Shown here: positions 39,473 to 47,813 of the stretch, in pieces
How positions within the stretch are numbered: the first letter of the stretch is position 1
Layout: each line of letters starts with the position of its first letter
Assembly: GCF_012847335.1 (NCBI RefSeq)
Contig: NZ_JABBDX010000004.1
Coordinates: 186,001 to 250,000, forward strand
Reading direction: 5' to 3'
DNA: 64,000 bases
From: Psychrobacter sp. MF31
GTDB lineage: Bacteria; Pseudomonadota; Gammaproteobacteria; Pseudomonadales; Moraxellaceae
The notes under the pieces: generated by a model
Database searches by the model: none
Seen by the model: only the letters and a program-made list of their open reading frames with translations
What the model was told of the DNA's origin: nothing
Position numbers and translations under genes: made by a program

Positions 39473-40876
39473 GTGACAAAAACACAGGACGATCAAGGCA
39501 TAAATTTGCCAACGATAGCGGCAATCGCCACGCCCATTGGTCGCGGCGGCGTTGGGGTAATTCGGTTGTCCGGTGCAAAAGCGGTGTCAATTGCTAAAGC
39601 GTTGACTGGTCGTCATCATTTTAAACCGCGACATGCTTATTTTTGCCGCTTTTTTGACGGTGACAGCACGCTGATCGATGAAGGCTTGCTGCTTTATTTT
39701 CAAGCGCCAAACTCATTTACCGGTGAGGATGTGATTGAAATTCAAGGTCATGGCGGTATGATTTTGCAAAATCAATTGCTTGCTCGCGTGTTTGAATTGG
39801 GAGCAACGCAAGCTGCGGCAGGTGAGTTTTCTTATCGCGCCTTTGACAATGACAAGTTGGACTTGGTGCAAGCAGAAGCCATTGCTGATGCGATTGATGC
39901 AACCAGTGTGGCGGCGGCAAATAGTGCTATTCGCTCGCTTACGGGCGAGTTTTCCCAAAAAATTAATACGCTGCTTGCTCAACTCATTGAGCTGCGCCTT
40001 TACGTGGAAGCCGCGATTGATTTTCCCGATGAAGAGGACGTCGATTTTTTATCCGATGGTGTCATTTTAAGCAAACTTGCCGCCACTCAAGCGCAAATTG
40101 AGCAAATTTTGGCGACGGCAAAGCAAGGTCAGCTGCTTCGCGATGGCATTCATGTGGTGCTTGCTGGTCGCCCAAATGCGGGTAAATCAAGCTTGCTCAA
40201 TTGCTTAGCCGGTACTGATCGCGCTATTGTTACGGACGTTGCTGGAACGACGCGCGACACCTTGCAAGAAACGGTGGTGTTAAATGGTTTGACGCTGCAT
40301 TTGACCGATACGGCAGGGCTTCGCGATACCAATGATACGGTTGAGCGTATTGGTATTGAGCGGGCGCGAAAGGCGATTGGGGAAGCTGACTTATTGCTGC
40401 TGGTTTATGATGCCGCTCGTGATATTAACGATGGCTCGCCGATTGAGTTGGCAAAAGCCTTATTTGGCGAAATCCCTGATCCAAAGCGCTTAATTATGAT
40501 TGCCAATAAAAGCGATTTAATCTCACAAGATGAGATCAATACTCAAAATTTATCTATCTCAGAACCCTATCAACACGTTTATGTTTCATGTGAAACAGGG
40601 TCAGGGATTGAGCAATTGATCAATTTGCTTTGCGATAAAGTGGGCTTTCATCCACCAGAAAATAGCTTAATTGCTCGAACGCGGCATATTGATGCGCTGA
40701 AGCGAACCGCTCAGCATTTAGTCCAAGCTCATGATCAGTTGACCGTATTTCAAGCCGGCGAGTTGGTTGCTGAAAGCTTGCGGCAAGCTCAGGTGAATTT
40801 AGGCGAAATCACTGGTGAATTTAGCGCCGATGACTTGTTAGGCAAAATTTTTAGCAGCTTTTGTATTGGAAAATAG
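39473..40876 (+). CDS. mnmE: tRNA modification GTPase MnmE
   Basis: With MnmG it makes cmnm5U at the wobble base of certain tRNAs. The folate-binding N-domain shows A-T-P-I-G-R-G-G-V-G-V-I-R-L-S-G; the helical domain holds the G domain (P-loop G-R-P-N-A-G-K-S-S-L, G2 T-x-x-x-T, D-T-A-G-L-R, N-K-S-D); the C-terminus is F-C-I-G-K, the catalytic C-x-G-K. No ATG fits. GTG at 39473 with AAGG nine bases upstream is chosen; TTG at 39455 would add six residues. About 467 residues. MnmG (gidA) is not in the window, unlike many genomes where it lies near oriC. Confidence 0.96.
   Translation: MTKTQDDQGINLPTIAAIATPIGRGGVGVIRLSGAKAVSIAKALTGRHHFKPRHAYFCRFFDGDSTLIDEGLLLYFQAPNSFTGEDVIEIQGHGGMILQNQLLARVFELGATQAAAGEFSYRAFDNDKLDLVQAEAIADAIDATSVAAANSAIRSLTGEFSQKINTLLAQLIELRLYVEAAIDFPDEEDVDFLSDGVILSKLAATQAQIEQILATAKQGQLLRDGIHVVLAGRPNAGKSSLLNCLAGTDRAIVTDVAGTTRDTLQETVVLNGLTLHLTDTAGLRDTNDTVERIGIERARKAIGEADLLLLVYDAARDINDGSPIELAKALFGEIPDPKRLIMIANKSDLISQDEINTQNLSISEPYQHVYVSCETGSGIEQLINLLCDKVGFHPPENSLIARTRHIDALKRTAQHLVQAHDQLTVFQAGELVAESLRQAQVNLGEITGEFSADDLLGKIFSSFCIGK
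40582..40597. other. parS variant in mnmE
   Basis: TGTTTCATGTGAAACA, 15 of 16 bases. Confidence 0.45.
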
Positions 40877-40925
40877 GACGCGTGATTCAAGCTAAATCTT
40901 GGCGCGCAAATTTTGGAGCAAGTGG

Positions 40926-41405
40926 ATGCATTGTCCGTACTGTAACGCGTCAGAAACCAAAGTGATTGACTCGCGGCTTGCTGCCGAAGGCGCTCAAGTT
41001 CGCCGCCGCCGCGTTTGTAGCAGTTGCCAAGAGCGCTTTACCACCTTTGAGATGGTCGAGGTGGTGATGCCACGAATCATCAAATCCAGCAGCAAAATAG
41101 AGCCTTATGACAGTGACAAATTGCGCCGATCGATCATGCTGCCCTTGCAAAAACGCCCCATCACCATCGATGAACAAGAAGCAATGATCAGCCGAATTGA
41201 AAAGCGTGTCCGGCAAATGGGCGAGCGAGAAATTAGCAGCAAAGTGCTTGGGGAGATCATCATGAGTGAGCTTAAAAGCTTGGATGATGTGGCTTATGTC
41301 CGATTTGCCAGCGTTTATCGCGATTTTCAAGACATCGATGCCTTTCATCAAGAGCTTGCCAATATCCGCCCTGAAAAATCAATAGCAAGCGATGGTGAGT
41401 CGTGA
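40926..41405 (+). CDS. nrdR: Transcriptional repressor NrdR
   Basis: A nucleotide-sensing repressor of ribonucleotide reductase genes. It has a zinc ribbon (M-H-C-P-Y-C ... C-S-S-C, residues 1 to about 35) followed by an ATP-cone (about 49-139). The frame is open from 40899, but MHCPYC at 40926 is the family start (159 residues). The stop shares a base with the ribD ATG (TGATG), giving the common nrdR-ribD pair. No NrdR box was seen in this window. Confidence 0.95.
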   Translation: MHCPYCNASETKVIDSRLAAEGAQVRRRRVCSSCQERFTTFEMVEVVMPRIIKSSSKIEPYDSDKLRRSIMLPLQKRPITIDEQEAMISRIEKRVRQMGEREISSKVLGEIIMSELKSLDDVAYVRFASVYRDFQDIDAFHQELANIRPEKSIASDGES

Positions 41406-42514
41406 TGTTTAACTCATTTGACCCATTGAGCACAGCAATGCAACCTCAAAATCATGCAATAAGTCATCCTAGCGCCAATCCTCAAGACGTTTATTTTATG
41501 GGGCTGGCGATTGAGCAAGCAAAACTTGGTCAATTTACCGCGCGCCCCAATCCAGCGGTGGGCTGCGTGATTGTTAAAGACAATCAAGTGGTTGGTAAAG
41601 GCTTTCATCCAAAATCAGGTATGCCGCACGCGGAAGTTTTTGCGCTAAGGGATGCTGGAAGCTCAGCAATTGGCGCGACCGCTTATGTGACGCTTGAGCC
41701 TTGTAGCCACACGGGTCGAACCCCGCCTTGTGCCAAAGCGCTTATTGATGCTGGGGTTCGCCGTGTCGTCGTTGCCGGACTTGATCCCAATCCAAAAGTT
41801 GCTGGTCGCGGTGTTCAGCTGCTTGAACAAGCAGGGATTGAAGTTACCATTGGGGTATTAACTGAGCAAGCCGAAGCGCTTAACCAAGGCTTTTTAAAAT
41901 CCATGCGCCAAAATTTGCCTTATGTTCGCCTAAAGATTGCAGCAAGTCTTGATGGCAGGACGGCAATGGCGTCGGGCGAGTCCAAATGGATCACTGGAGC
42001 TGAGGCTCGGCTTGATGTACAAATCCTGCGGGCAAAAAGTGGGGCGATCATCACAGGAAGCGAAACCGTCATTCAAGACAACCCGCAATTAAACGTCCGA
42101 GTTGCCCCAATGGGCGTGAAATTGGATGAGATTCCCATGCCGAAAGTGGTCATTTTAGACCGCCGTAATCGCTTAGGTTTTAATAAAAACTCCCCGTATC
42201 AACTTTGCCAAAACTTTGAGACGCTTTATTATCGCAAAAACAACTTAACCGAATTGCTAGGTGATTTGGTTCAAAATCATCAATGTTATGACGTTTTGGT
42301 TGAGGCTGGCGCAAGCGTTGCGGCAAGCTTTTTGCAGCAAGGTTTGGTCGATGAACTTATTGTTTATCAAGCGCCTTGTTTGCTTGGAACCCATGCTCGC
42401 GCCATGATAGCAACAAATATTTTGGCGTTAAGTCAGCAATTACGATTTAAATATCAATATGTTGAGCAGCTTGGCAATGATTTAAAGCTGATTTTAAAGC
42501 CACTTTGGGATTAG
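41405..42514 (+). CDS. ribD: Riboflavin biosynthesis deaminase/reductase RibD
   Basis: A bifunctional enzyme of the second and third steps of riboflavin synthesis. The N-terminal deaminase domain (about 20-165) has the zinc motifs H-A-E-V and P-C-S-H-T-G-R-T-P-P-C; the C-terminal reductase domain (about 168-369) begins V-R-L-K-I-A-A-S-L-D-G-R-T-A. 369 residues, with an N-terminal extension of about 20 residues. The start is the ATG overlapping the nrdR stop; GTG at 41402 is an alternative. Confidence 0.95.
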   Translation: MFNSFDPLSTAMQPQNHAISHPSANPQDVYFMGLAIEQAKLGQFTARPNPAVGCVIVKDNQVVGKGFHPKSGMPHAEVFALRDAGSSAIGATAYVTLEPCSHTGRTPPCAKALIDAGVRRVVVAGLDPNPKVAGRGVQLLEQAGIEVTIGVLTEQAEALNQGFLKSMRQNLPYVRLKIAASLDGRTAMASGESKWITGAEARLDVQILRAKSGAIITGSETVIQDNPQLNVRVAPMGVKLDEIPMPKVVILDRRNRLGFNKNSPYQLCQNFETLYYRKNNLTELLGDLVQNHQCYDVLVEAGASVAASFLQQGLVDELIVYQAPCLLGTHARAMIATNILALSQQLRFKYQYVEQLGNDLKLILKPLWD

Positions 42515-42541
42515 TTTCCTAAATTTTAAATAACTATAAAT

Positions 42542-42557
42542 GGTTTCACATGAAACG
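42542..42557. other. parS variant
   Basis: GGTTTCACATGAAACG, 13 of 16 bases, 28 bases after ribD. Confidence 0.4.
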
Positions 42558-42575
42558 CAAGGGTGTGAATAACTA

Positions 42576-42591
42576 GGTTTCACATGAAAAT
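42576..42591. other. Weak parS variant
   Basis: GGTTTCACATGAAAAT, 12 of 16 bases, directly after the first variant and separated from it by a DnaA box. Confidence 0.3.
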
Positions 42592-42819
42592 TTTAATATG
42601 ATAATTTCAAAATTTTTAAATTTATCTATATTGAAATCAATAAGTTAAATTATAAAAAGATTTATTTTGATAATTTATTCAAATGTTGACATACTGTGGA
42701 TAACTTTAAATTTTAGCTCCTATTTTTGAAAATAACGGCGTGTTTTAAAAGTTATCCACAAAGTTATCCTTTTAGCGCTTAAAATTTCATCATTTTTATC
42801 ATTAACGTCTGAGGTTACT

Positions 42820-43482
42820 ATGTTCACCGGAATTATTGAAAGCACAGGAACGGTCAGCGAGCTAATGCCCGTCGGCGGTGATATTCGTTTACGAATTGAC
42901 GCTCCGAATCTTGATTTTAGCGATGTGGCGCTTGGGGACTCCATTGCCTCCAACGGCATTTGCTTAACCGTGGTTGAAGTTGGCAAGCAAAGCTACGCCG
43001 TTGATGTTTCACGTGAAACAATCGCAAGAACGGCATTGGTCGAGCTAAAAACTGGCTCAACGGTTAATTTAGAAAAGGCAATGCTGCCCACCACGCGCTT
43101 TGGCGGTCATATCGTATCAGGTCATGTTGATGGCGTCGGGGTGGTCAAAAAGCGCAAGCAAGATGCGCGCTCCATTTATTTTGAAATTGCCATTCCTGAG
43201 GAGTTGGCGCGATTTGCGGCTACCAAAGGCTCTATCACGGTCGATGGGGTGAGCCTGACCAGCAATTTGGTAAAAGATAATATCGTTTGTTTAAATATCA
43301 TCCCACACACCGCTCAGGTGACCAATATTGATCAGCATTGGCAAGTTGGCAGTCAGGTGAATATTGAGGTCGATGTGGTGGCGCGCTATTTGGAGCGCCT
43401 GCTAAATAAAGACTCGGTCGCAAAATCATCTGAGTCTAAAATTACAGAAGCTTTTTTAGCAGAAAATGGGTTTTTAAAATAA
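42820..43482 (+). CDS. ribE: Riboflavin synthase alpha chain
   Basis: Dismutates two 6,7-dimethyl-8-ribityllumazine to riboflavin. Two lumazine-binding repeats: M-F-T-G-I-I-E ... (1-97) and G-G-H-I-V-S-G-H-V-D-G-V-G ... (98-195). 220 residues, with a C-terminal extension of about 20. It lies 305 bases after ribD in a separate unit. A perfect 16-base parS is encoded within it, in D-V-S-R-E-T-I. ribB/ribA and ribH are not in the window. Confidence 0.96.
   Translation: MFTGIIESTGTVSELMPVGGDIRLRIDAPNLDFSDVALGDSIASNGICLTVVEVGKQSYAVDVSRETIARTALVELKTGSTVNLEKAMLPTTRFGGHIVSGHVDGVGVVKKRKQDARSIYFEIAIPEELARFAATKGSITVDGVSLTSNLVKDNIVCLNIIPHTAQVTNIDQHWQVGSQVNIEVDVVARYLERLLNKDSVAKSSESKITEAFLAENGFLK
43005..43020. 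other. parS: Perfect parS site within ribE
   Basis: TGTTTCACGTGAAACA, identical to the classical parS consensus. Confidence 0.85.
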
Positions 43483-43526
43483 AGGTGATTTAACTTTGCC
43501 AATAACTTGATGGCATTAAATGATTT

Positions 43527-46364
43527 CTAAGCGCTTAAAAATCTGGTCAATACGTTTTTTAGCTGATCTTTATTGATGGGTTTGGCTAAAAAATCATTCA
43601 TGCCAACTGCCAAACATTCTGCTTTGTCCTCATCGCTATTGTTCGCTGTGAGGGCAACAATGGTGATGTCATCACCCATTGCTCGGATGGCTTGGGTAGC
43701 TTGCAGACCATCCATATTAGGCATTCGGCAATCCATCAAAATCAGGGCAATGTCTTGTCGATGCGCTTTTAACACCTCAAGCGCCTTTTCGCCATCTTCG
43801 GCAAGTAAGCTGATATACCCCAGTTTTTCAAGCAGCTTTTGGGTGATTTTTTGGTTGGTCGGGTTGTCTTCTACAACTAAAATCAGTGAGGACTTTGTAG
43901 CAGTTAAAGGGTCAATTGGATCAGTAATCGATGTCGCTGCTGAGGATTGCGATGGTGCCAGTTGTGGTATTGCGTCAGGATGATCCGATTGATTTAAATT
44001 TGGCGGTGAAAGATTTAAGTTAACATCAAACGGCATTTGGGTTAATCGCGTCAGCTCAGATAACAACAGCGCCACGTCTAAAGGCTTGTTTAAAAAGCTG
44101 TCAAACTGATCTAAAAGGGCAGATGAAATGCCGCGCTCAGACTTCATGCTCATGAGTATTTTAGCAAGATTTGGGATTTCGATTAACTGCTTGAATAAAT
44201 TGTGTGCAAAAGTCTCATGAGCGGCTAAATAGTATTCGTAATCAATAAGTAATATGGGAGTTTTAGTCGCTGGCAGCTTTGATAACGTAGCTTTAATGTC
44301 GTCTAAAGCTATCTCGTCAATCGTGGCGTAAAGCTGGGTGGTCAATGCCAAATGCTCGCCTAAGCGCTGAAGGTGATATTCACGAATCGGGTTGTTGATC
44401 ACGCCGATCAGATGAATATGACTGAAATTATGAGTGGATAGATAAAGCGGTCGAAATTCAGGATATTGGCTTGGCAAAAATAAATCAAAACAGCTGCCAT
44501 GATCTGATTGGCTGGTCAAAACGATAAAGCCGCCAAGCAAGTTGGCAAAGCTGTTTGAAATTGCAAGACCAAGACCACTGCCCCCAAATTGGCGCTGAAT
44601 CTGCGAGTTGGCTTGGTTAAAATAAGAAAACAGTTGCTGCTGCTCCTCCTCACTGATGCCAATGCCCGTATCTTGAATACGAAAGCGAATCCAAGACTGC
44701 TGTTTTTGGGCAATGTCTTCTAGCCAATGATGAACTGGCGGCTCGATATGAGTTATCGCAACTGTGCTGAGCGCTTTATCACGTTTGGACTTTTTCTCAT
44801 TTAATTTATCTTGAGCAATGCAGAGCATCTGATCGCTGTCAATAAAATCAACGATTAAGGCAACATGACCGGATGGGGTAAATTTGATGCTGTTATCAAG
44901 AAGATTCAGTAAAATTTGCCGAAGCCTGGTAGGATCGGTATGAATATATCGCGGGCAGTTGGGCATAAAGGCGTAAACCAGCTCTAAGCCTTTGCGTCTG
45001 GCGCTACCGATCATGAGCGTGCTGGTGTTTTGGCTGACTTTAAAAATATCCACCGGCTCATCAACAATCACGGCGTTTCCAGATTCAATCTTTGCCATCT
45101 CAAGCATGTCGTTGAGCAGCATCAGCATGGATTGGCTCGATTGCATTAGCGTCGCTAAAATCTCTTTTTGCTTGGCAGTAAAATCCTCGCTATCGATTAA
45201 ATCAAGGGTGCCGATGATGGCGTTTAGTGGCGTTCGCAGCTCATGACCGATGACCGAGCGCAGTCGCGTCATCTCAAGGATGGTTTGATTTTGCGACTCA
45301 AGTTGGCGCTCAAGGGTTTGGGTTTGGTTCAACCATTTATCAACGTTACTAAGTACCGCAGTAAAGCCATGAATTTGACCGTGCTCACCAAACCAAGGCG
45401 TCATATGAAGCTGATAGGCAAGCTTATCTTCAAGACCGTAAACCAGCAAGGTTCGAGCGACCTTTTGATCACCAAGTCGGCTGAGCGCCTGTTGGGTCGT
45501 TTTATCGCTGCCCGTAACAAAATCGGTGAGCTTATAGCTTATGCCGCGCTGAAAGTTGGTCGTAAAAATTTGCTCAAAGCGTTGGTTAAAAAAACTGATT
45601 TGACCTTGGCGCATTACCATAAGCATCGGCAGCGGCGCTTTATCCACCAAGCGCTCAAGCCTGTGATTAAGCATTTTGATTCGCCGATGCTTTTGATGCA
45701 GATCGTGACTGATACGACCGAGCAGGTGACCTAAGCGCAAAAATTCAATCGGGGAGCTGGCATTATCAAAAGGCGGCGGAACATAGCTTTCTTTGGTGTC
45801 ATTAATCAGCTGATCGGTATAAGTCAGCACCTGCTCCCAATTGCTGCGCCGTTTTAAAATAAATAGTAATGCCCCGATAAACAAACTGATCGCCACGATC
45901 AAAGGTAGCCATGACTCATAAGCTGTCCAGTCAATATGAATCGGGCGATGCTTGATGACCAAATACACCTGAGCGTTATTGTTTAAGTCAAAGGTTGCCG
46001 TCACCACATGATTGGTCAGCGTATAGTCGTCGCTGTGCTGATGAGGAAAAATAACCGTCGCAAATTTGGGTTCATCGGAGCGGTTGGCTCGGTGGATATA
46101 AGTTTGCCCCGAAGGCTGCATCAAAATCAGCTGATAGCTTAAGTCTTGAAACATCGGCTTTGCCAAAATGCTTTCAATGTCATCATTGCTTGGGGTATTT
46201 AAGCTTAAGATGTCAAATTTAAACGCGGCAAGTGCTTGCAAGCTTTGCTCTTGATGGTTTTTTTTAAGCACCACCACCATCATGGCATAATATAAGATCA
46301 ACATCATGATGAGGGTCATTAAATAAAAAGTCAGCAAGCGTTTTAATGACTGAAACTGCGGCAT
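43527..46364 (-). CDS. BarA/GacS-type hybrid histidine kinase
   Basis: A 945-residue membrane sensor. Membrane helices near 10-32 and 150-168 flank a periplasmic sensor region. A HAMP-like linker, a PAS-like domain (about 235-345) and the kinase core follow: H374 in I-G-H-E-L-R-T-P-L-N, an N box L-L-D-N-S-I-K-F-T, and G boxes D-T-G-I-G-I and G-G-S-G-L-G-L-A. Next comes a degenerate receiver-like domain (about 650-775, ending in L-N-K-P-L). The true receiver (about 818-940) has acceptor D878 in L-M-D-C-R-M-P. No Hpt domain is present, unlike BarA/GacS. A response regulator is not adjacent. Confidence 0.88.
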   Translation of the reverse strand: MPQFQSLKRLLTFYLMTLIMMLILYYAMMVVVLKKNHQEQSLQALAAFKFDILSLNTPSNDDIESILAKPMFQDLSYQLILMQPSGQTYIHRANRSDEPKFATVIFPHQHSDDYTLTNHVVTATFDLNNNAQVYLVIKHRPIHIDWTAYESWLPLIVAISLFIGALLFILKRRSNWEQVLTYTDQLINDTKESYVPPPFDNASSPIEFLRLGHLLGRISHDLHQKHRRIKMLNHRLERLVDKAPLPMLMVMRQGQISFFNQRFEQIFTTNFQRGISYKLTDFVTGSDKTTQQALSRLGDQKVARTLLVYGLEDKLAYQLHMTPWFGEHGQIHGFTAVLSNVDKWLNQTQTLERQLESQNQTILEMTRLRSVIGHELRTPLNAIIGTLDLIDSEDFTAKQKEILATLMQSSQSMLMLLNDMLEMAKIESGNAVIVDEPVDIFKVSQNTSTLMIGSARRKGLELVYAFMPNCPRYIHTDPTRLRQILLNLLDNSIKFTPSGHVALIVDFIDSDQMLCIAQDKLNEKKSKRDKALSTVAITHIEPPVHHWLEDIAQKQQSWIRFRIQDTGIGISEEEQQQLFSYFNQANSQIQRQFGGSGLGLAISNSFANLLGGFIVLTSQSDHGSCFDLFLPSQYPEFRPLYLSTHNFSHIHLIGVINNPIREYHLQRLGEHLALTTQLYATIDEIALDDIKATLSKLPATKTPILLIDYEYYLAAHETFAHNLFKQLIEIPNLAKILMSMKSERGISSALLDQFDSFLNKPLDVALLLSELTRLTQMPFDVNLNLSPPNLNQSDHPDAIPQLAPSQSSAATSITDPIDPLTATKSSLILVVEDNPTNQKITQKLLEKLGYISLLAEDGEKALEVLKAHRQDIALILMDCRMPNMDGLQATQAIRAMGDDITIVALTANNSDEDKAECLAVGMNDFLAKPINKDQLKNVLTRFLSA

Positions 46365-46747
46365 GGCTTTTGATCCTAGCTTTTGACCCTAATGTAATGA
46401 CAGCTTGTCATTAAAACCCTTTGTCACAATGAGGCTCTATCTTAACAAACAATGCTCGGGATAACGCCATCATTCTTAATGATTTTTGAGCCGTGTTTTA
46501 GCAAAAGAGACGAGCGGCAGATTGTAGCGGTTTTTAGTTAAGTTAGGAAAGTGATCAGGACAAAGAGAATAAAATTTAGGTTAAAGGTGAGTGATTATCC
46601 TTTGCTACTAACATCATCTTGGTGCAAAAGTCGCTTAATAAGCGGCGGGTAATCATAGCGCTATCAGCAAAACTTGCCTATAATGATCAATCAGCTGATG
46701 ATGGCTGACGTGAGCATTTATTTTTATCGACCCTTGGAAAGACTAAA
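46365..46747. other. Divergent region, hybrid kinase and fmt
   Basis: 383 non-coding bases. TATAAT at 46679-46684 could be the fmt -10, without a clear -35. GGAAAG lies before the fmt start. Nothing else was recognised. Confidence 0.45.
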
Positions 46748-47800
46748 ATGATGACCGAGCTGATTGCGCCGCCATTACGCGTGGTATTTGCAGGAACGCC
46801 TGAGTTTGCGGCAAAAAGCCTAGAGGCGCTTATTGAGCAGCAAGAAGCGCTGAATATTGAGATTGTCGCCGTTTATACTCAGCCTGATCGAAAAGCGGGT
46901 CGCGGTCAAAAGCTTGCCATATCAGCAGTAAAAGCTGTGGCGATTGCCAATGATATCGTTGTTCAGCAGCCATCTACCTTTAAAAAGTCGGTAACCGAGG
47001 GGCTAAATGCTCGAGAAACATTGCGATCTTATCATCCGGATTTGATGATTGTTGCCGCTTACGGGTTGATTTTACCAGTGGGCGTGTTGAGCATTCCCAA
47101 GTTTGGCTGCTTAAATATTCATGCCTCGTTGCTGCCGCGCTACCGCGGCGCGGCTCCCATTCATCGCGCGCTATTGGCAGGCGATATGGAGACGGGAATT
47201 ACCATCATGCAGATGGATCAAGGCTTGGATACCGGCGATATGCTTTATAAAGTCAGCTGTTCAATTGAGCCAAGCGATACCGCAGCCAGCCTTCATGACC
47301 GCTTAGCCGATTTGGGCGCAAAGGCGATTATGACGGTGATTGGCGACTTGCCAAATTATCAAGCCAACGCCAAATCGCAAAAGGATAGCCTTGCCAATTA
47401 CGCGCAAAAGCTGACCAAAGATGAAGGCTTAATTGATTGGAATATTTCAGCCAACCTCATTGAGCGGCAAATTCGCGGTTTAAATCCTTGGCCCGGAACA
47501 TTTAGCTTTTTAAATGGCAAGCGAGTCAAGATTTTGGCGGCGTATCCGGTGGTGCTCAATTCGTCAGTTCAAGCGCCGTTTGGTCGCGTGATTAGCGTTG
47601 GCAAAAAAGCCATTTTGGTGGCTTGCGGCACAGATAACGCCGACAATGTTGATGACATTCAACAAACTGCCCTTGCCATCACTGAGTTGCAATTTGCAGG
47701 CGGCAAACCCATGAGCGCCGAGCAACTTTGTCACGGCAACCAAATCAATGACGGCGATGGGTTTGCAAATGATGCCAGCGCCGACCGCTCACTGTTTTAA
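46748..47800 (+). CDS. fmt: Methionyl-tRNA formyltransferase
   Basis: Formylates initiator Met-tRNA. The N-terminal Rossmann domain begins V-V-F-A-G-T-P-E-F; the catalytic block is N-I-H-A-S-L-L-P-R-Y-R-G-A-A-P-I-H-R; the C-terminal OB domain includes R-Q-I-R-G-L-N-P-W-P-G. 350 residues, about 35 longer than E. coli. Tandem ATG codons at 46748/46751. Followed 13 bases later by rsmB, the usual fmt-rsmB pair, but without def in front. Confidence 0.96.
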   Translation: MMTELIAPPLRVVFAGTPEFAAKSLEALIEQQEALNIEIVAVYTQPDRKAGRGQKLAISAVKAVAIANDIVVQQPSTFKKSVTEGLNARETLRSYHPDLMIVAAYGLILPVGVLSIPKFGCLNIHASLLPRYRGAAPIHRALLAGDMETGITIMQMDQGLDTGDMLYKVSCSIEPSDTAASLHDRLADLGAKAIMTVIGDLPNYQANAKSQKDSLANYAQKLTKDEGLIDWNISANLIERQIRGLNPWPGTFSFLNGKRVKILAAYPVVLNSSVQAPFGRVISVGKKAILVACGTDNADNVDDIQQTALAITELQFAGGKPMSAEQLCHGNQINDGDGFANDASADRSLF

Positions 47801-47813
47801 AGAAAAATAAACC

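Larger units (their letters stand above)
42515..42819. other. ribD-ribE gap rich in DnaA boxes
   Basis: 305 AT-rich bases with no gene. It holds three perfect DnaA boxes: TGTGAATAA 42564-42572, TGTGGATAA 42695-42703 and TTATCCACA 42752-42760. It also holds two degenerate parS palindromes (42542-42557 and 42576-42591). A TTGACA at 42686-42691 abuts the middle box. No FMN riboswitch or terminator was recognised. Confidence 0.8.

Noticed and set aside
42515-42819. FMN riboswitch ahead of ribE
   Set aside because: None of the conserved FMN-aptamer blocks could be found in the AT-rich gap.
45243-45734. A 163-codon open frame opposite the hybrid kinase
   Set aside because: It is fully within the kinase gene, has no ribosome site and no recognisable protein; a shadow frame.
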